Below, piece after piece: positions 8,689-18,168 of a stretch of 64,000 nt of DNA. Source of the DNA: Phocaeicola plebeius DSM 17135 (GTDB lineage Bacteria > Bacteroidota > Bacteroidia > Bacteroidales > Bacteroidaceae); the NCBI RefSeq assembly GCF_000187895.1, contig NZ_DS990133.1, positions 248,001-312,000 on the forward strand, written 5' to 3'. The notes beneath the pieces were generated by a model. It ran no database searches, was not told where the DNA came from, and saw nothing but the letters and a program-made list of their open reading frames with translations. Every line of letters begins with the position of its first letter. The first letter of the stretch is position 1. The position numbers were made by a program, and so were the translations under genes.

Positions 8689-11600
8689 ATGCAGAAATTT
8701 ATCTATCTCATTTGCCTTCTATTATCTGTCATATACACACGTTCAGAGGCACAAATATTTCAATATATCGGTATCGCAGACGGACTTAGCAGTCGAAGAG
8801 TTCTCTCTATTCAACAAGGAGAACACGATTACATATGGATTCTTACTCACAAGGGAATTGACCGTTATAACGGAAAGCAGTTTGCACATTATCCGCTGAT
8901 TAAAAACGGAACGGTTGTCAACTGTTTCCCTAATCTGAATATTTTAAAAACAGACAAGGAAAAAAAGTTATGGGAAATTGGGAAAGACGGACTGGTTTTC
9001 AACTTGAATGAAGCCAGAGACTCTTTTCAACTGGTATTTGATTTACATGAGCAGTTCCCGGAAACTCAAAAGTGCCCGATAACTTGCATCTATCTAGACG
9101 ATGAAAAGAATATCTGGTTCTGTACAGAAGGATATCAATATCTTTATAATGGAGATACTCAAAAGACGCATAAAATAAGTCAGAAAATCCCTGGTAAAGT
9201 AACTTGTATCACACAGGCAAAGGGAAATAAATATTTCATATCCACTGAACAGTTTCTGTATTCAGCAGTCTTAAATAAAGGTCAACTGACAAATGTACAG
9301 AGAATCAATATCTCTACCATTAATATTATAGATTACATTTATTACCATAAGCCCACAAACAAGCTTATCATCAATGCCCTGCTCGACAAATTGTTTATCT
9401 ATACCCCAGATAGTGGAGAATTAATAGACCTCGGAAAACACCTGAAAGACATTGGAGTTAACACCATCACACCCAACCGGAAAAATCTGGATGAAGTGTT
9501 CATTGCAACCGATGGAGACGGAGTATACAAACTGGATGTCAGAAAAAAGGAACTTTCTCATTTCTTAAAAGAAGACAATGAGAGTTTTAACAAGATGAAC
9601 GGAAGTATCATCAAGGATATCTATATGGACCAGAGTAACCGTATCTGGAACGTGATTTATCCTATCGGTATTACCGTCTATTCAGAAAAATACCCTAAAT
9701 ACCAATGGCTTAAACATGCACCGAACAGCAGCAACACTTTGTCGAACGACTGTATCAACGGCATCATGGAGGACTCTGATGGAGATATATGGTATGCCAC
9801 CTGTAACGGAATAAGCTGTTATGACATAAGTGAAAAGAAGTGGAAAAGCTATTGCACAGAGAAGGAGCTTCCTCAATATGAGAATCATATCTTCTTGTCC
9901 GTATGCGAAATAAGACCGGGAATTATCCTGGCCGGAGGTTATATGTCCGGCATCTTCCGCATAGACAAGAAGGCCGGAACTACAACTTTCCATCAGCAAG
10001 GAAAATCGCAGGCACGTGAAACCCCGGACAAATATATCCGCGGACTGATAAAAGATAAAAACGAAGTTATCTGGAGTGGAGGATTCTACAGCCTGAAAAG
10101 CTTTGATACACGTACGCAGGAAAAACAGGAATACAATAGCTCCTACCCTATCACGTATCTTTTAGAAAGAAATGAAAATTCTTTCTGGGTAGGAACCATA
10201 CAAGGATTATATGTATTCGATAAAACGAAACAGCAACTGTATCCTTACATGGAAAAAGAAGACTTTGGCTGTATCAATGCAATCTACAATACTCCCGATT
10301 TGAAAAAAACGTATGTCGGTACCTACGGTAACGGATTGTTTATCATTGATAATCAAACAAATGAAATCACACACTGCATGGCCAATAACAGCGGCTTGCA
10401 AACCAATAATATCTATAGCATTGTTCCTGACAAAAACGGTAATTTGTTTTTAGGAACAGAAAATGGACTGTCTTTCTATAATCTGAAAGAACAGACTTTT
10501 ACCAACTGGACCCGGGAACAAGGTTTACAAGGAGCTAACTTTAATCCGACTGCCGGAATACATACCCGAAACGGTCAGCTGATTTTTGGAAGCAACGAGG
10601 GAGTTATTATCTTGCCCGATAGCCTGGAACTACCTTCAAATTTTTCTAGTCACATGGTATTCTCTAACCTGAATATCATGTACCACCCTGTATACCCGAT
10701 GGAAAAGAATTCTCCTTTGACAAAAATTCTGGACGAAACCAATTTCATTCAATTGAAATACGACCAGAACACATTCTCAATGGACGTGTCTTCCATCAAT
10801 TTCGACAATCCATCAAGTATTCTGTATAGTTGGAAACTGGAAGGATTCTACGACCAATGGACTCCTCCCACCAGCAACGGAACCATACGCTATACTAACT
10901 TATCGCCAGGTAATTATACTCTAAAAGTGCGATCTATCCTGCTCGATAACCAGCAGATACTGGAAGAAAGAGAAATACAGATTATGGTAGAACGCCCTTT
11001 CTGGCTGACTTTCTGGGCCTTTCTGGTATATGCTTTGTTGATTAGTGGAGCAGCCTACACCTTCCTGCGTTACCAGATTATCAAACGTGAGCGGAAAACG
11101 TCCGAAGAAAAAATCAATTTCTTTACACATGCCGCACACGATATCCGTACACCGTTGACCATGATTAAAGCTCCCCTGAGTGAAATCATGGAAAAAGAAA
11201 ACCTAAGTGAAAACGGACAAAAAAACATCAAACTAGCCATGCAAAGCACCGAGAACCTGGCAGAACTGGCTAATAACCTGATTAACTTTCAGAAAGAAGA
11301 ACTATACTCTTCACAAACCATCGTGACAGAGCACGAATTGAACCATTACTTAAGCAACTACCTGCTTCAGTTTGAAAGTTTTGCCCGCCAGAAAGACATC
11401 AAACTGTCTTACGAAAGTACGTTTGACAGCCTGAATGTATGGATTGATGTAAGTAAAATGGATTCCATCTTACGTAACTTGTTGTCTAATGCCCTGAAAT
11501 ATACCCCGCAAGGAGGGAGTGTATCGCTAAAAGCTGAAAACAACAAAAACAACTGGACACTCACCATCTCTGATACTGGCATTGGAATGAACAAAGAAGA

Positions 11601-12669
11601 CCAGAAAAAACTCTTCAAATATTTGTTCAGAGGATACAACACTGCCAACCAGACTACCACTGGATGTGGCATCGGCATGTTGCTGACCTATCGCCTGATT
11701 GAAAATCATGAAGGTAAAATCTCATTCAGCAGTACAGAAAATGTAGGGACCACTTTTGTATTGAGTTTCCCCATAAAAAGCAAAAACTATCTGTATAAAA
11801 AAGAAGAGAAAGAAGCCACCACGGAGAAAACACAAGCTATAGAAAAAAAGACAACGGAAAGTATTATAACAGATGTACAATTCACCAATGTACAGACAGA
11901 CGGACAAGCTCCTTTCATTCTTGTGGTAGAAGATAATGTATCTCTGAGGTCGTTCATTATGCACAGTCTCTCAGACACCTATCGTGTAGAGGGTGTTGGC
12001 AATGGACAAGAAGCCCTTGATTTTGTCCACGAAAAGCAACCAGACTTAATTCTTTCTGATATCATGATGCCAATAATGGATGGCAAAAGAATGTGCCAGA
12101 TACTGAAAGAACAAATGGAAACCAGCCATATTCCAATTATTCTTCTTACCGCACTCGGCGACAAGGAGCATATTCTGGAAGGACTGGAAATTAAAGCCGA
12201 CCAGTATCTGGTGAAACCTTTTGATATACATATTTTAAAAGCTACCATTCATACCCTTATAGAAAACCGAAGGATGTTACGTGACCGATTTAAATCGGCC
12301 GTAACCGCATTACCGGAAGAAGCTCCTGCCGTGAAATTGCCCACAAGCCTGGACGACGAGTTTATTCAGAAAGTGACCGAACTTGTCAAAGAAGGATTAG
12401 GAAAGAACTTCAATGTAGATACCCTGTGCGCTTCAGTTAACATGAGCCGTACCAGCTTCTACAACAAGATTAAAGCTTTGACGGGAATAGCTCCAGCAGA
12501 GTTTATCCGTAATATCAGAATGCAAGAAGCTGCCCTAATGTTAAAAAGCCAGCGCTATACGGTAGCCGAGGTTTCAGACAAAATGGGTTTTGCCGACCCT
12601 AAATATTTCACGGATACCTTTAAAAAATTTTATGGGGTACCCCCAAGTATTTACATGAAAAAGAATTAA
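8689..12669 (+). CDS. Hybrid two-component system regulator (HTCS)
   Basis: 1326 residues from ATG 8689. An in-frame ATG at 8650 would put 13 residues before the obvious signal peptide. Order: signal peptide; periplasmic Reg_prop propeller; Y_Y_Y domain (about 650-760); membrane helix (about 770-792); HisKA with A-A-H-D-I-R-T-P-L (His near 816); HATPase (about 915-1030); receiver with L-I-L-S-D-I-M-M-P (Asp near 1123); and an AraC-type DNA-binding domain (about 1235-1325) ending with the usual Y-F-T-D-T-F-K-K-F. HTCS proteins usually control polysaccharide-utilisation loci, but the genes just downstream are chromate-type transporters 10 bp away and no SusC/D pair is near, so the target is unclear. 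Confidence 0.95.
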   Translation: MQKFIYLICLLLSVIYTRSEAQIFQYIGIADGLSSRRVLSIQQGEHDYIWILTHKGIDRYNGKQFAHYPLIKNGTVVNCFPNLNILKTDKEKKLWEIGKDGLVFNLNEARDSFQLVFDLHEQFPETQKCPITCIYLDDEKNIWFCTEGYQYLYNGDTQKTHKISQKIPGKVTCITQAKGNKYFISTEQFLYSAVLNKGQLTNVQRINISTINIIDYIYYHKPTNKLIINALLDKLFIYTPDSGELIDLGKHLKDIGVNTITPNRKNLDEVFIATDGDGVYKLDVRKKELSHFLKEDNESFNKMNGSIIKDIYMDQSNRIWNVIYPIGITVYSEKYPKYQWLKHAPNSSNTLSNDCINGIMEDSDGDIWYATCNGISCYDISEKKWKSYCTEKELPQYENHIFLSVCEIRPGIILAGGYMSGIFRIDKKAGTTTFHQQGKSQARETPDKYIRGLIKDKNEVIWSGGFYSLKSFDTRTQEKQEYNSSYPITYLLERNENSFWVGTIQGLYVFDKTKQQLYPYMEKEDFGCINAIYNTPDLKKTYVGTYGNGLFIIDNQTNEITHCMANNSGLQTNNIYSIVPDKNGNLFLGTENGLSFYNLKEQTFTNWTREQGLQGANFNPTAGIHTRNGQLIFGSNEGVIILPDSLELPSNFSSHMVFSNLNIMYHPVYPMEKNSPLTKILDETNFIQLKYDQNTFSMDVSSINFDNPSSILYSWKLEGFYDQWTPPTSNGTIRYTNLSPGNYTLKVRSILLDNQQILEEREIQIMVERPFWLTFWAFLVYALLISGAAYTFLRYQIIKRERKTSEEKINFFTHAAHDIRTPLTMIKAPLSEIMEKENLSENGQKNIKLAMQSTENLAELANNLINFQKEELYSSQTIVTEHELNHYLSNYLLQFESFARQKDIKLSYESTFDSLNVWIDVSKMDSILRNLLSNALKYTPQGGSVSLKAENNKNNWTLTISDTGIGMNKEDQKKLFKYLFRGYNTANQTTTGCGIGMLLTYRLIENHEGKISFSSTENVGTTFVLSFPIKSKNYLYKKEEKEATTEKTQAIEKKTTESIITDVQFTNVQTDGQAPFILVVEDNVSLRSFIMHSLSDTYRVEGVGNGQEALDFVHEKQPDLILSDIMMPIMDGKRMCQILKEQMETSHIPIILLTALGDKEHILEGLEIKADQYLVKPFDIHILKATIHTLIENRRMLRDRFKSAVTALPEEAPAVKLPTSLDDEFIQKVTELVKEGLGKNFNVDTLCASVNMSRTSFYNKIKALTGIAPAEFIRNIRMQEAALMLKSQRYTVAEVSDKMGFADPKYFTDTFKKFYGVPPSIYMKKN

Positions 12670-12679
12670 ACGCAATAAC

Positions 12680-13222
12680 ATGAATTTCTATTTAAGAGCA
12701 TTTTTCATCTTCTTCCGAATAGGTCTATTCACCATTGGAGGAGGATATGCCATGGTTCCTTTAATAGAAGCCGACCTGGTAGACAAACGAAAATGGATAA
12801 AAAAGGAAGACTTTCTAGACTTGATGGCACTGGCACAAACTGTACCAGGCATCTTTGCCGTCAACATTGCCATCTTTATCGGCTATAAACTGAAAGGATT
12901 CTGGGGAGCTTTCTGGATGGCCCTAGGTACCATACTTCCCTCTTTTCTCATCATCCTAGCTATTGCTCTGTTTTTCAGACAATTCCAACATGTAGAAGCT
13001 GTAGAACATGTGTTCAAAGGCATCCGCCCCGCAGTAGTAGCCTTAATTGCAGCTCCTACCTTCAAAATGGCAAAATCGGCCCGTATCAACCGATACAATA
13101 TCTGGATTCCGGTGGTTTCGGCACTACTGATATGGCTTCTCGGTTTTTCGCCTATCTATGTCATCATCCTCAGTGGATTAGGGGGTTACCTTTATGGACG
13201 CTACCAAAAGAAATATAACTAA
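12680..13222 (+). CDS. Chromate transporter family protein, first half-size subunit
   Basis: 180 residues, a single CHR domain. It shows the conserved N-terminal F-x-I-G-G-G-Y-A-M-V-P-L, then L-A-Q-T-V-P-G (family A-x-x-x-P-G), and about five hydrophobic segments. Half-size CHR proteins work as pairs, and the second one follows 13 bp downstream. The real substrate may be chromate, sulfate or another anion and cannot be read from sequence. It starts 10 bp after the HTCS stop, so it may share that transcript. Confidence 0.9.
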   Translation: MNFYLRAFFIFFRIGLFTIGGGYAMVPLIEADLVDKRKWIKKEDFLDLMALAQTVPGIFAVNIAIFIGYKLKGFWGAFWMALGTILPSFLIILAIALFFRQFQHVEAVEHVFKGIRPAVVALIAAPTFKMAKSARINRYNIWIPVVSALLIWLLGFSPIYVIILSGLGGYLYGRYQKKYN

Positions 13223-13235
13223 AAGGAAATAAACT

Positions 13236-13805
13236 ATGGTACTTTTATTACTGAAATTATTCTACACGTTTTTCAAAATAGGCTTATTCGGATTCGGGGG
13301 AGGTTACGCCATGATTTCCATGATACAAGGAGAGGTAGTCACCCGTTACGAATGGCTCAGTTCATCCGACTTTACAGACATCATCGCTATCAGCCAGATG
13401 ACCCCTGGTCCTATTGGTATTAATTCTGCGACCTACGTGGGATACACGGCCATGGTAAATGCCGGCTACTCACACGCAGTCGGCATACTAGGCTCTACGG
13501 TGGCCACATTCTCTGTGGTACTACCTTCGTTTATACTCATGATATTTATCAGCCGTTTTTTTCTGAAATATCAACGTCATCCGGCAGTAGAAGCCGTATT
13601 TAATGGCCTGCGTCCCGGAGTAGTCGGTCTGCTTGCAGCTGCCGCTCTCGTACTGATGAATGGGGAAAACTTCGGAACAGATACGTATCAAATCATTATC
13701 AGTATCCTACTTTTTATCGGATGCTTCATTGCTTCCAACCGATATAAGGTAAACCCGATTCTGCTGATTGTATGCAGTGGTATCTTAGGCTACGTTATAT
13801 ACTAA
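13236..13805 (+). CDS. Chromate transporter family protein, second half-size subunit
   Basis: 189 residues, a second CHR domain. The N-terminus reads F-G-F-G-G-G-Y-A-M-I-S-M-I, with I-S-Q-M-T-P-G-P-I-G-I-N after it, which is closer to the family consensus than its partner. Several hydrophobic helices follow. Together with the gene at 12680 it should form a heteromeric anion transporter in the inner membrane. Its stop lies only 8 bp from the stop of the convergent ParB-like gene, and no terminator hairpin is visible there. Confidence 0.9.
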   Translation: MVLLLLKLFYTFFKIGLFGFGGGYAMISMIQGEVVTRYEWLSSSDFTDIIAISQMTPGPIGINSATYVGYTAMVNAGYSHAVGILGSTVATFSVVLPSFILMIFISRFFLKYQRHPAVEAVFNGLRPGVVGLLAAAALVLMNGENFGTDTYQIIISILLFIGCFIASNRYKVNPILLIVCSGILGYVIY

Positions 13806-13813
13806 AAAGAACT

Positions 13814-14356
13814 TTACTCTTCACTCTCCGGTAAAATGGACTGGGGAGTGGGGATAGAAAAATCATTGTCTGCAAACAAAGATGCCAGCCCCGAAACCTG
13901 CTTTAAACGAAGTAATTCATCTTTATCCATTCCTATATTTTTCATAATCCATTTATCCGACATCCCAGCCTGAGTCAGTTCCGCCACAATATTCGTCATT
14001 AATCCAATATCATGAGTCCCCCGCGCACGATTATGACGGATGGTAGATCCCATACGGTTAGACAAATCCTTATCAATTACCACTACAGGCAACATCCCAT
14101 TCTCACGTTCATAAATTCGCTGAGAGGTTTTCAGCACCTGATAACGATGAAACCCATCTACAATAATATACTTGTCATTTTCCTTGTCATAATAACATAC
14201 GCAAGGCATAGTAAATCCATCTTCCCAAATTGACAGTTCCAATAACTTCATTTCTGGGGGAGCCACCACATTCGGATTATAATTATTGGCACACACTTTC
14301 TCCACCGGTACGGCTTTTACATGGTAAACCGGACTTGTTTTCTCTTCTATGTCCAT
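13814..14356 (-). CDS. ParB/sulfiredoxin-fold protein, IbrB-like
   Basis: 180 residues. The ParB/Srx-type nuclease-like domain spans about residues 12-130: N-Y-N-P-N-V at the start, L-x-x-S-I-W-E-D-G-F, the signature V-D-G-F-H-R-Y, and R-H-N-R-A-R-G-T-H. A short helical region follows. No separate DNA-partition partner (ParA) is present, so it is not a chromosome partition gene. The start overlaps the end of the DUF3440 gene by 10 bp, the same pairing as IbrA/IbrB of Escherichia coli. The biochemical role of the pair is not established; nucleotide or nucleic-acid modification is only inference. Confidence 0.82.
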   Translation of the reverse strand: MDIEEKTSPVYHVKAVPVEKVCANNYNPNVVAPPEMKLLELSIWEDGFTMPCVCYYDKENDKYIIVDGFHRYQVLKTSQRIYERENGMLPVVVIDKDLSNRMGSTIRHNRARGTHDIGLMTNIVAELTQAGMSDKWIMKNIGMDKDELLRLKQVSGLASLFADNDFSIPTPQSILPESEE

Positions 14357-15645
14357 ATCTTCTTATATTGTTGTAAAATATAATCTTTCATTTTTTTCTC
14401 TTCTTTGTTCATGGCAAATCCCATATATTTACATGCATAATCATTACGAAGAATACACAAGCACATACGTTTATAAGTAGGTATTTCCCTGAACTCCGCA
14501 ATATCAATATCATCCAAATACTCCATCATAACCGGACGCTTGGTCGTCTTGTAGTTACTTTTATTTCTTACCGTTATCGGGATATTCAGCTTTTCAAGTT
14601 TTGCTATCGTTTCATCACTCAAACAACCACCTTTCGTTCTCCAGAACTTAATACTGGTATGCAACTTGTTTAAATAACCTCTTCGGGTTTCCTCCGGAAG
14701 TGTGGAAAGCAGAAATTCCATGAAGGACTTCCAGGTATGCCCCTCCGGTAATTTAATAGAACCGTATCCCATCGCATGGGTACCTCCATAGATAGCAGAA
14801 AAATTAACTCCGTTCACACGGCCAATCATCCGACCCCAGGTATCCGGCTCTATCGCTTTATACAAGCGTAAACTCTCAATGGCCTCACTAATAAAAGGAC
14901 TGGCAACTCGCTGCCGTTCCAAGCTCACACCTGCATAATAATAAAGGTCATACAGGCGATTGTAATCCCAACCGAATTTTCCATTTGCAGTCCAGATATC
15001 AGTCGTTTTCCAATCATAAATGGGATAAAGATTATACACATCATTGGCAATCTTGGAAGTCCACTGATAATTGTGATAAAGCTGTTGCTTCAAGCCCCCG
15101 TAAATGGTACGCCATCGGTTATAGCTTTCTTGAGTTCGTATTCCAACCAGACAAGCTGTACGTACTGCCTTTTTCTTTTCATGCAGCCAGGCAGCAAAAC
15201 GTAGTTGGAACTCATAGTCCCACATATTTTCATGAAAGAAATCAAAATCTTGTGCCCTCAGCACATTTTGAGGAATTTCTCGTACCCAAATATCTCGTAC
15301 TTTCTCATCCCATGGTCGCCAATAATGCTGATACATGGAAGTACACGTCCTTACTTTAAAAGGAACGCAAACCCGATACACATCAAGAATATCTTTATTC
15401 TTCTCTAAAATACGATTAACAAACTCAATGGTATGGTCATACTGCACTTCATAATCCATAAAGAAGACACCAAGCTTAATATTCAGTTGATGCCGACGTA
15501 TATAATCAATACATAAATTAAGCAGCACACCACTGTCCTTTCCTCCAGAAAACGACACGTAAATGTTATCAAATTCTTTAAAAAGAACAGCCAAACGCTC
15601 TTGTGTCAGTTCATAGACATTTTTCGGTTTTTCATTCGTTTTCAT
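14347..15645 (-). CDS. DUF3440 PAPS-reductase-like protein, IbrA-like
   Basis: 432 residues. An N-terminal adenine-nucleotide alpha-hydrolase domain carries the PP-loop S-F-S-G-G-K-D-S-G at about residues 31-39, as in PAPS reductases and ATP pyrophosphatases such as DndC. The DUF3440 region fills the remainder, with conserved R-T-Q-E-S-Y-N-R-W, Y-P-I-Y-D-W-K-T-T-D-I-W and G-W-D-Y-N-R-L-Y. It lies in the middle of three overlapping genes (10 bp with the ParB-like gene, 14 bp with the acetyltransferase-like gene). The family is named after E. coli IbrA, a regulator of immunoglobulin-binding proteins. The enzyme reaction is unknown. Confidence 0.88.
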   Translation of the reverse strand: MKTNEKPKNVYELTQERLAVLFKEFDNIYVSFSGGKDSGVLLNLCIDYIRRHQLNIKLGVFFMDYEVQYDHTIEFVNRILEKNKDILDVYRVCVPFKVRTCTSMYQHYWRPWDEKVRDIWVREIPQNVLRAQDFDFFHENMWDYEFQLRFAAWLHEKKKAVRTACLVGIRTQESYNRWRTIYGGLKQQLYHNYQWTSKIANDVYNLYPIYDWKTTDIWTANGKFGWDYNRLYDLYYYAGVSLERQRVASPFISEAIESLRLYKAIEPDTWGRMIGRVNGVNFSAIYGGTHAMGYGSIKLPEGHTWKSFMEFLLSTLPEETRRGYLNKLHTSIKFWRTKGGCLSDETIAKLEKLNIPITVRNKSNYKTTKRPVMMEYLDDIDIAEFREIPTYKRMCLCILRNDYACKYMGFAMNKEEKKMKDYILQQYKKIWT

Positions 15646-16039
15646 GCTTCTTCCTCATTTTAAGATACAAGTTCCACGCACGTTCTATTTCAAATCCGTG
15701 TGTACGGAAATATGATTCATGAGGTTTCTGAACAACAGCCTCCACGCCCCTTTCTTCTCCCAAGAAATCATTATCCACAGCATCCAATAAGCTCACAAAA
15801 ACATCTTCATCGTCATTACTAACATAATAGTTATTGATTACCAAAGATTTTTTCCGTACCTCTACAGGAAAAAAACCGACTACCTGATTAGCAGAAAATG
15901 CCACAAACCAAATAAATGATTCACTGGTTTTAAAGGGATAATTATGATTATACTTAATAATTTCCGGATTCATCACCAATGGGGCTATACAGTTATATAA
16001 TTCGGGAGATGTACCGGACATTTTCACCACAACTGCCAT
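15632..16039 (-). CDS. GNAT-like N-acetyltransferase domain protein
   Basis: 135 residues, first gene of the three-gene minus-strand unit. It has the pattern of a short GNAT fold: an N-terminal helix pair, S-E-S-F-I-W-F-V-A-F strand, V-V-G-F-F-P-V-E-V, I-N-N-Y-Y-V, and the late S-Y-F-R-T-H-G-F-E segment typical of acetyltransferase C-termini. The acetyl-CoA loop R/Q-x-x-G-x-A is not evident, so it may bind but not transfer. A -7-like TATTTTTG lies at 16072-16079 on the minus strand. Overlap with the IbrA-like gene suggests a shared job. Confidence 0.6.
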   Translation of the reverse strand: MAVVVKMSGTSPELYNCIAPLVMNPEIIKYNHNYPFKTSESFIWFVAFSANQVVGFFPVEVRKKSLVINNYYVSNDDEDVFVSLLDAVDNDFLGEERGVEAVVQKPHESYFRTHGFEIERAWNLYLKMRKKHENE

Positions 16040-16114
16040 ATATTTATTATTTTTCCAACTAATAGACCGAGCAAAAATAACAAATATCCTTCAAATAAGC
16101 TTATTTTCTAACAA

Positions 16115-17128
16115 TTATATATTACGGAGCAATGAATCAAAGGTAGAATAACAAAAGGTCTGTCCATTTTCATCGGTATAAAGAAGACAATTGGAAGATT
16201 GCACATCCAACAATGGTAACTTTTGAGTAGAAAGACAAACATCCAGGCAAAAATAATGATGACGGTTCAAAGCATTCTGCGCCCAATGACGTAGCACTTC
16301 ATCTTTCGCCTTTAAAACAATAGATTTCTCCCCCGACACCTCAGGAGAAAAGCCACCATGCATCAAATCAAACTTAATCCGGGCATGATTGGCAAACAAT
16401 GTATCCATCCGGTTGTTCAATATCAGATCTTCCGTCACGCCACATTCCAACCCTCCTGTTGAAGAAAGAAGCCAAAGACGATCAGACAAAACCAACGCCT
16501 GTTCAATATCATGAGTAGACAGAAGAATAGCCCTCTTTTCCTCTATGGCCAGACGATGCAGAAGATTCATGATTTCAATACGGCTTACCACATCTAAAAA
16601 AGCGGTCGGTTCATCCAACAATATCAACGGACATTCCTGCACCAGCGCTTTGGCAATCATCACTTTCTGTCGTTCTCCGTCAGAAAGTTCAGCCATATAA
16701 CATCGTGCCTTATGTGCTATCTCTACGGCTTGCAGTGCATGTTCTACCAACTGCTTGTCGGTCTTATCCAAACGTCCGAAAAATCCTGTATAAGGCTGTC
16801 GTCCCAAGGCGACCAGTTCATATACTGTCAACCCTCCTGCTTGCGTACGGTCTGTCAATACGACCCCTATGGTTCTTGACAACTCACGTTCGGAGTAGGC
16901 AGACAAATCACGCCCCAACAGTTTCAAGTCGCCAGATAAAGACGGTTGAGCAGCCGCCAAAGTGCGAAGCAAGGTAGATTTACCTGCTCCATTCGCTCCC
17001 AGTAGGCATGTCAGCTCCCCACGAAAAAGCTGAAAATTCAGACCGGAATGTACTTCCGTCCGCTTCTTCCCTACCTGATAACCGATTGTCAGGTTACGAC
17101 CCTCTACCACTATTTCCGATTGATTCAT
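16115..17128 (-). CDS. btuD: Vitamin B12 ABC transporter ATP-binding protein, BtuD-like
   Basis: 337 residues. Walker A G-A-N-G-A-G-K-S-T near residue 45, signature L-S-D-G-E-R-Q-K and Walker B L-I-L-L-D-E-P-T are all present, followed by the switch His in S-T-H-D. The FecE/BtuD family is usually about 255 residues; here some 80 extra C-terminal residues follow the ATPase core, function unknown. It is the last gene of the riboswitch-controlled operon and starts with a 1-bp overlap on btuC. It should power uptake of cobalamin across the inner membrane with BtuC and BtuF. The 75 bp after its stop lead to the acetyltransferase gene with no clear terminator. Confidence 0.9.
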   Translation of the reverse strand: MNQSEIVVEGRNLTIGYQVGKKRTEVHSGLNFQLFRGELTCLLGANGAGKSTLLRTLAAAQPSLSGDLKLLGRDLSAYSERELSRTIGVVLTDRTQAGGLTVYELVALGRQPYTGFFGRLDKTDKQLVEHALQAVEIAHKARCYMAELSDGERQKVMIAKALVQECPLILLDEPTAFLDVVSRIEIMNLLHRLAIEEKRAILLSTHDIEQALVLSDRLWLLSSTGGLECGVTEDLILNNRMDTLFANHARIKFDLMHGGFSPEVSGEKSIVLKAKDEVLRHWAQNALNRHHYFCLDVCLSTQKLPLLDVQSSNCLLYTDENGQTFCYSTFDSLLRNI

Positions 17129-18168
17129 CAGTTAAAGTATTGAATTCGACGTTGATTGATAATGACATAAATGATGACCGGCGCCCCCAAGATTGGAGTT
17201 ACGGCATTCAGCGGTATTACCCCCGACTCTCCCGGAAGGACGCAAATCAAGTTACACAGCAATGCCAATGCTCCTCCAGCAAGCAGCGTAACAGGCATCA
17301 GCGAATTATGGTTGGAGGTACCCAGCATCAAACGGGCCAGATGAGGAACTGCCAGACCGATAAAAGATATAGGGCCACAAAATGAAGTCGTTACCGCAGT
17401 CAGCAATCCGGTAGCCAACAATAAGAAGTTACGTACCCGGCGAATATTCACTCCCAGATTTTCGGCATAGCGCGGCCCCAAAAGCAAGGCATTCAAAGGC
17501 TTAATAAGCATAACTGCTACTAACAAGCCGACCACAGTCAGCAACGAAAAGGCCGGAAGCTGCTCCAAAGAAACTCCACCAAAGTTTCCCATTCCCCACA
17601 CCATATACGAGTGGACTCCTTCTGCCGTAGCAAAGAAATTCAACAAAGAAATCAGTGAAGAAGTAATATAGCCTATCATGATACCGGCTATGAGCAGCAT
17701 TACATTACTTTTTATCAAAGAGGATAAAAACAATACCAAAGCCAACACAGCTACAGCACCAAAAAATGCACCTAATATGACAGAAAAAAATCCGGAAAGT
17801 GTAAACACACCTGTGGCAATGGTTCCTCCTCCGGCAAGCATCACAAGTGCGACTCCCAGGCTGGCTCCTGAACTGATACCTAAAATGGAGGAATCAGCCA
17901 ATGGATTGCTGAATACCGTCTGCAACATCAGTCCGGAAGCCGACAAGGCTGCTCCACAAAGCAAAGCCGTAATGCATTGAGGAAAACGCGATTCCCACAC
18001 GATAAACGTCCAGCTTGCCTTTTCAGCCTCTTCTCCGCTTAAAATACGCAGCACTTCCTGCGCCGGAATATCTACCGAACCTAAAAATAAATTGGCTACC
18101 ACTAAAAGCGCTATCAAAAGAGCCAAGGTGCCGAATATTACGTAATGTTTTTTATCAGAATGTATCAT
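17128..18168 (-). CDS. btuC: Vitamin B12 ABC transporter permease, BtuC-like
   Basis: 346 residues of the FecCD/BtuC permease family with about ten hydrophobic segments. Family hallmarks include P-L-A-D-S-S-I-L-G-I-S-S-G-A near residue 90 and, near the C-terminus, G-P-I-S-F-I-G-L-A-V-P-H-L-A-R, the loop that meets the ATPase. The start overlaps the btuF stop in ATGA. The FecCD family also moves siderophores and haem; the B12 role is assigned from the riboswitch and the BtuG-like neighbour. Confidence 0.92.
   Translation of the reverse strand: MIHSDKKHYVIFGTLALLIALLVVANLFLGSVDIPAQEVLRILSGEEAEKASWTFIVWESRFPQCITALLCGAALSASGLMLQTVFSNPLADSSILGISSGASLGVALVMLAGGGTIATGVFTLSGFFSVILGAFFGAVAVLALVLFLSSLIKSNVMLLIAGIMIGYITSSLISLLNFFATAEGVHSYMVWGMGNFGGVSLEQLPAFSLLTVVGLLVAVMLIKPLNALLLGPRYAENLGVNIRRVRNFLLLATGLLTAVTTSFCGPISFIGLAVPHLARLMLGTSNHNSLMPVTLLAGGALALLCNLICVLPGESGVIPLNAVTPILGAPVIIYVIINQRRIQYFN

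Noticed and set aside
13814-14356. Chromosome or plasmid partition protein ParB
   Set aside because: No ParA partner, no parS-like repeats, no central helix-turn-helix; the overlap with a DUF3440 gene points to the IbrB type.
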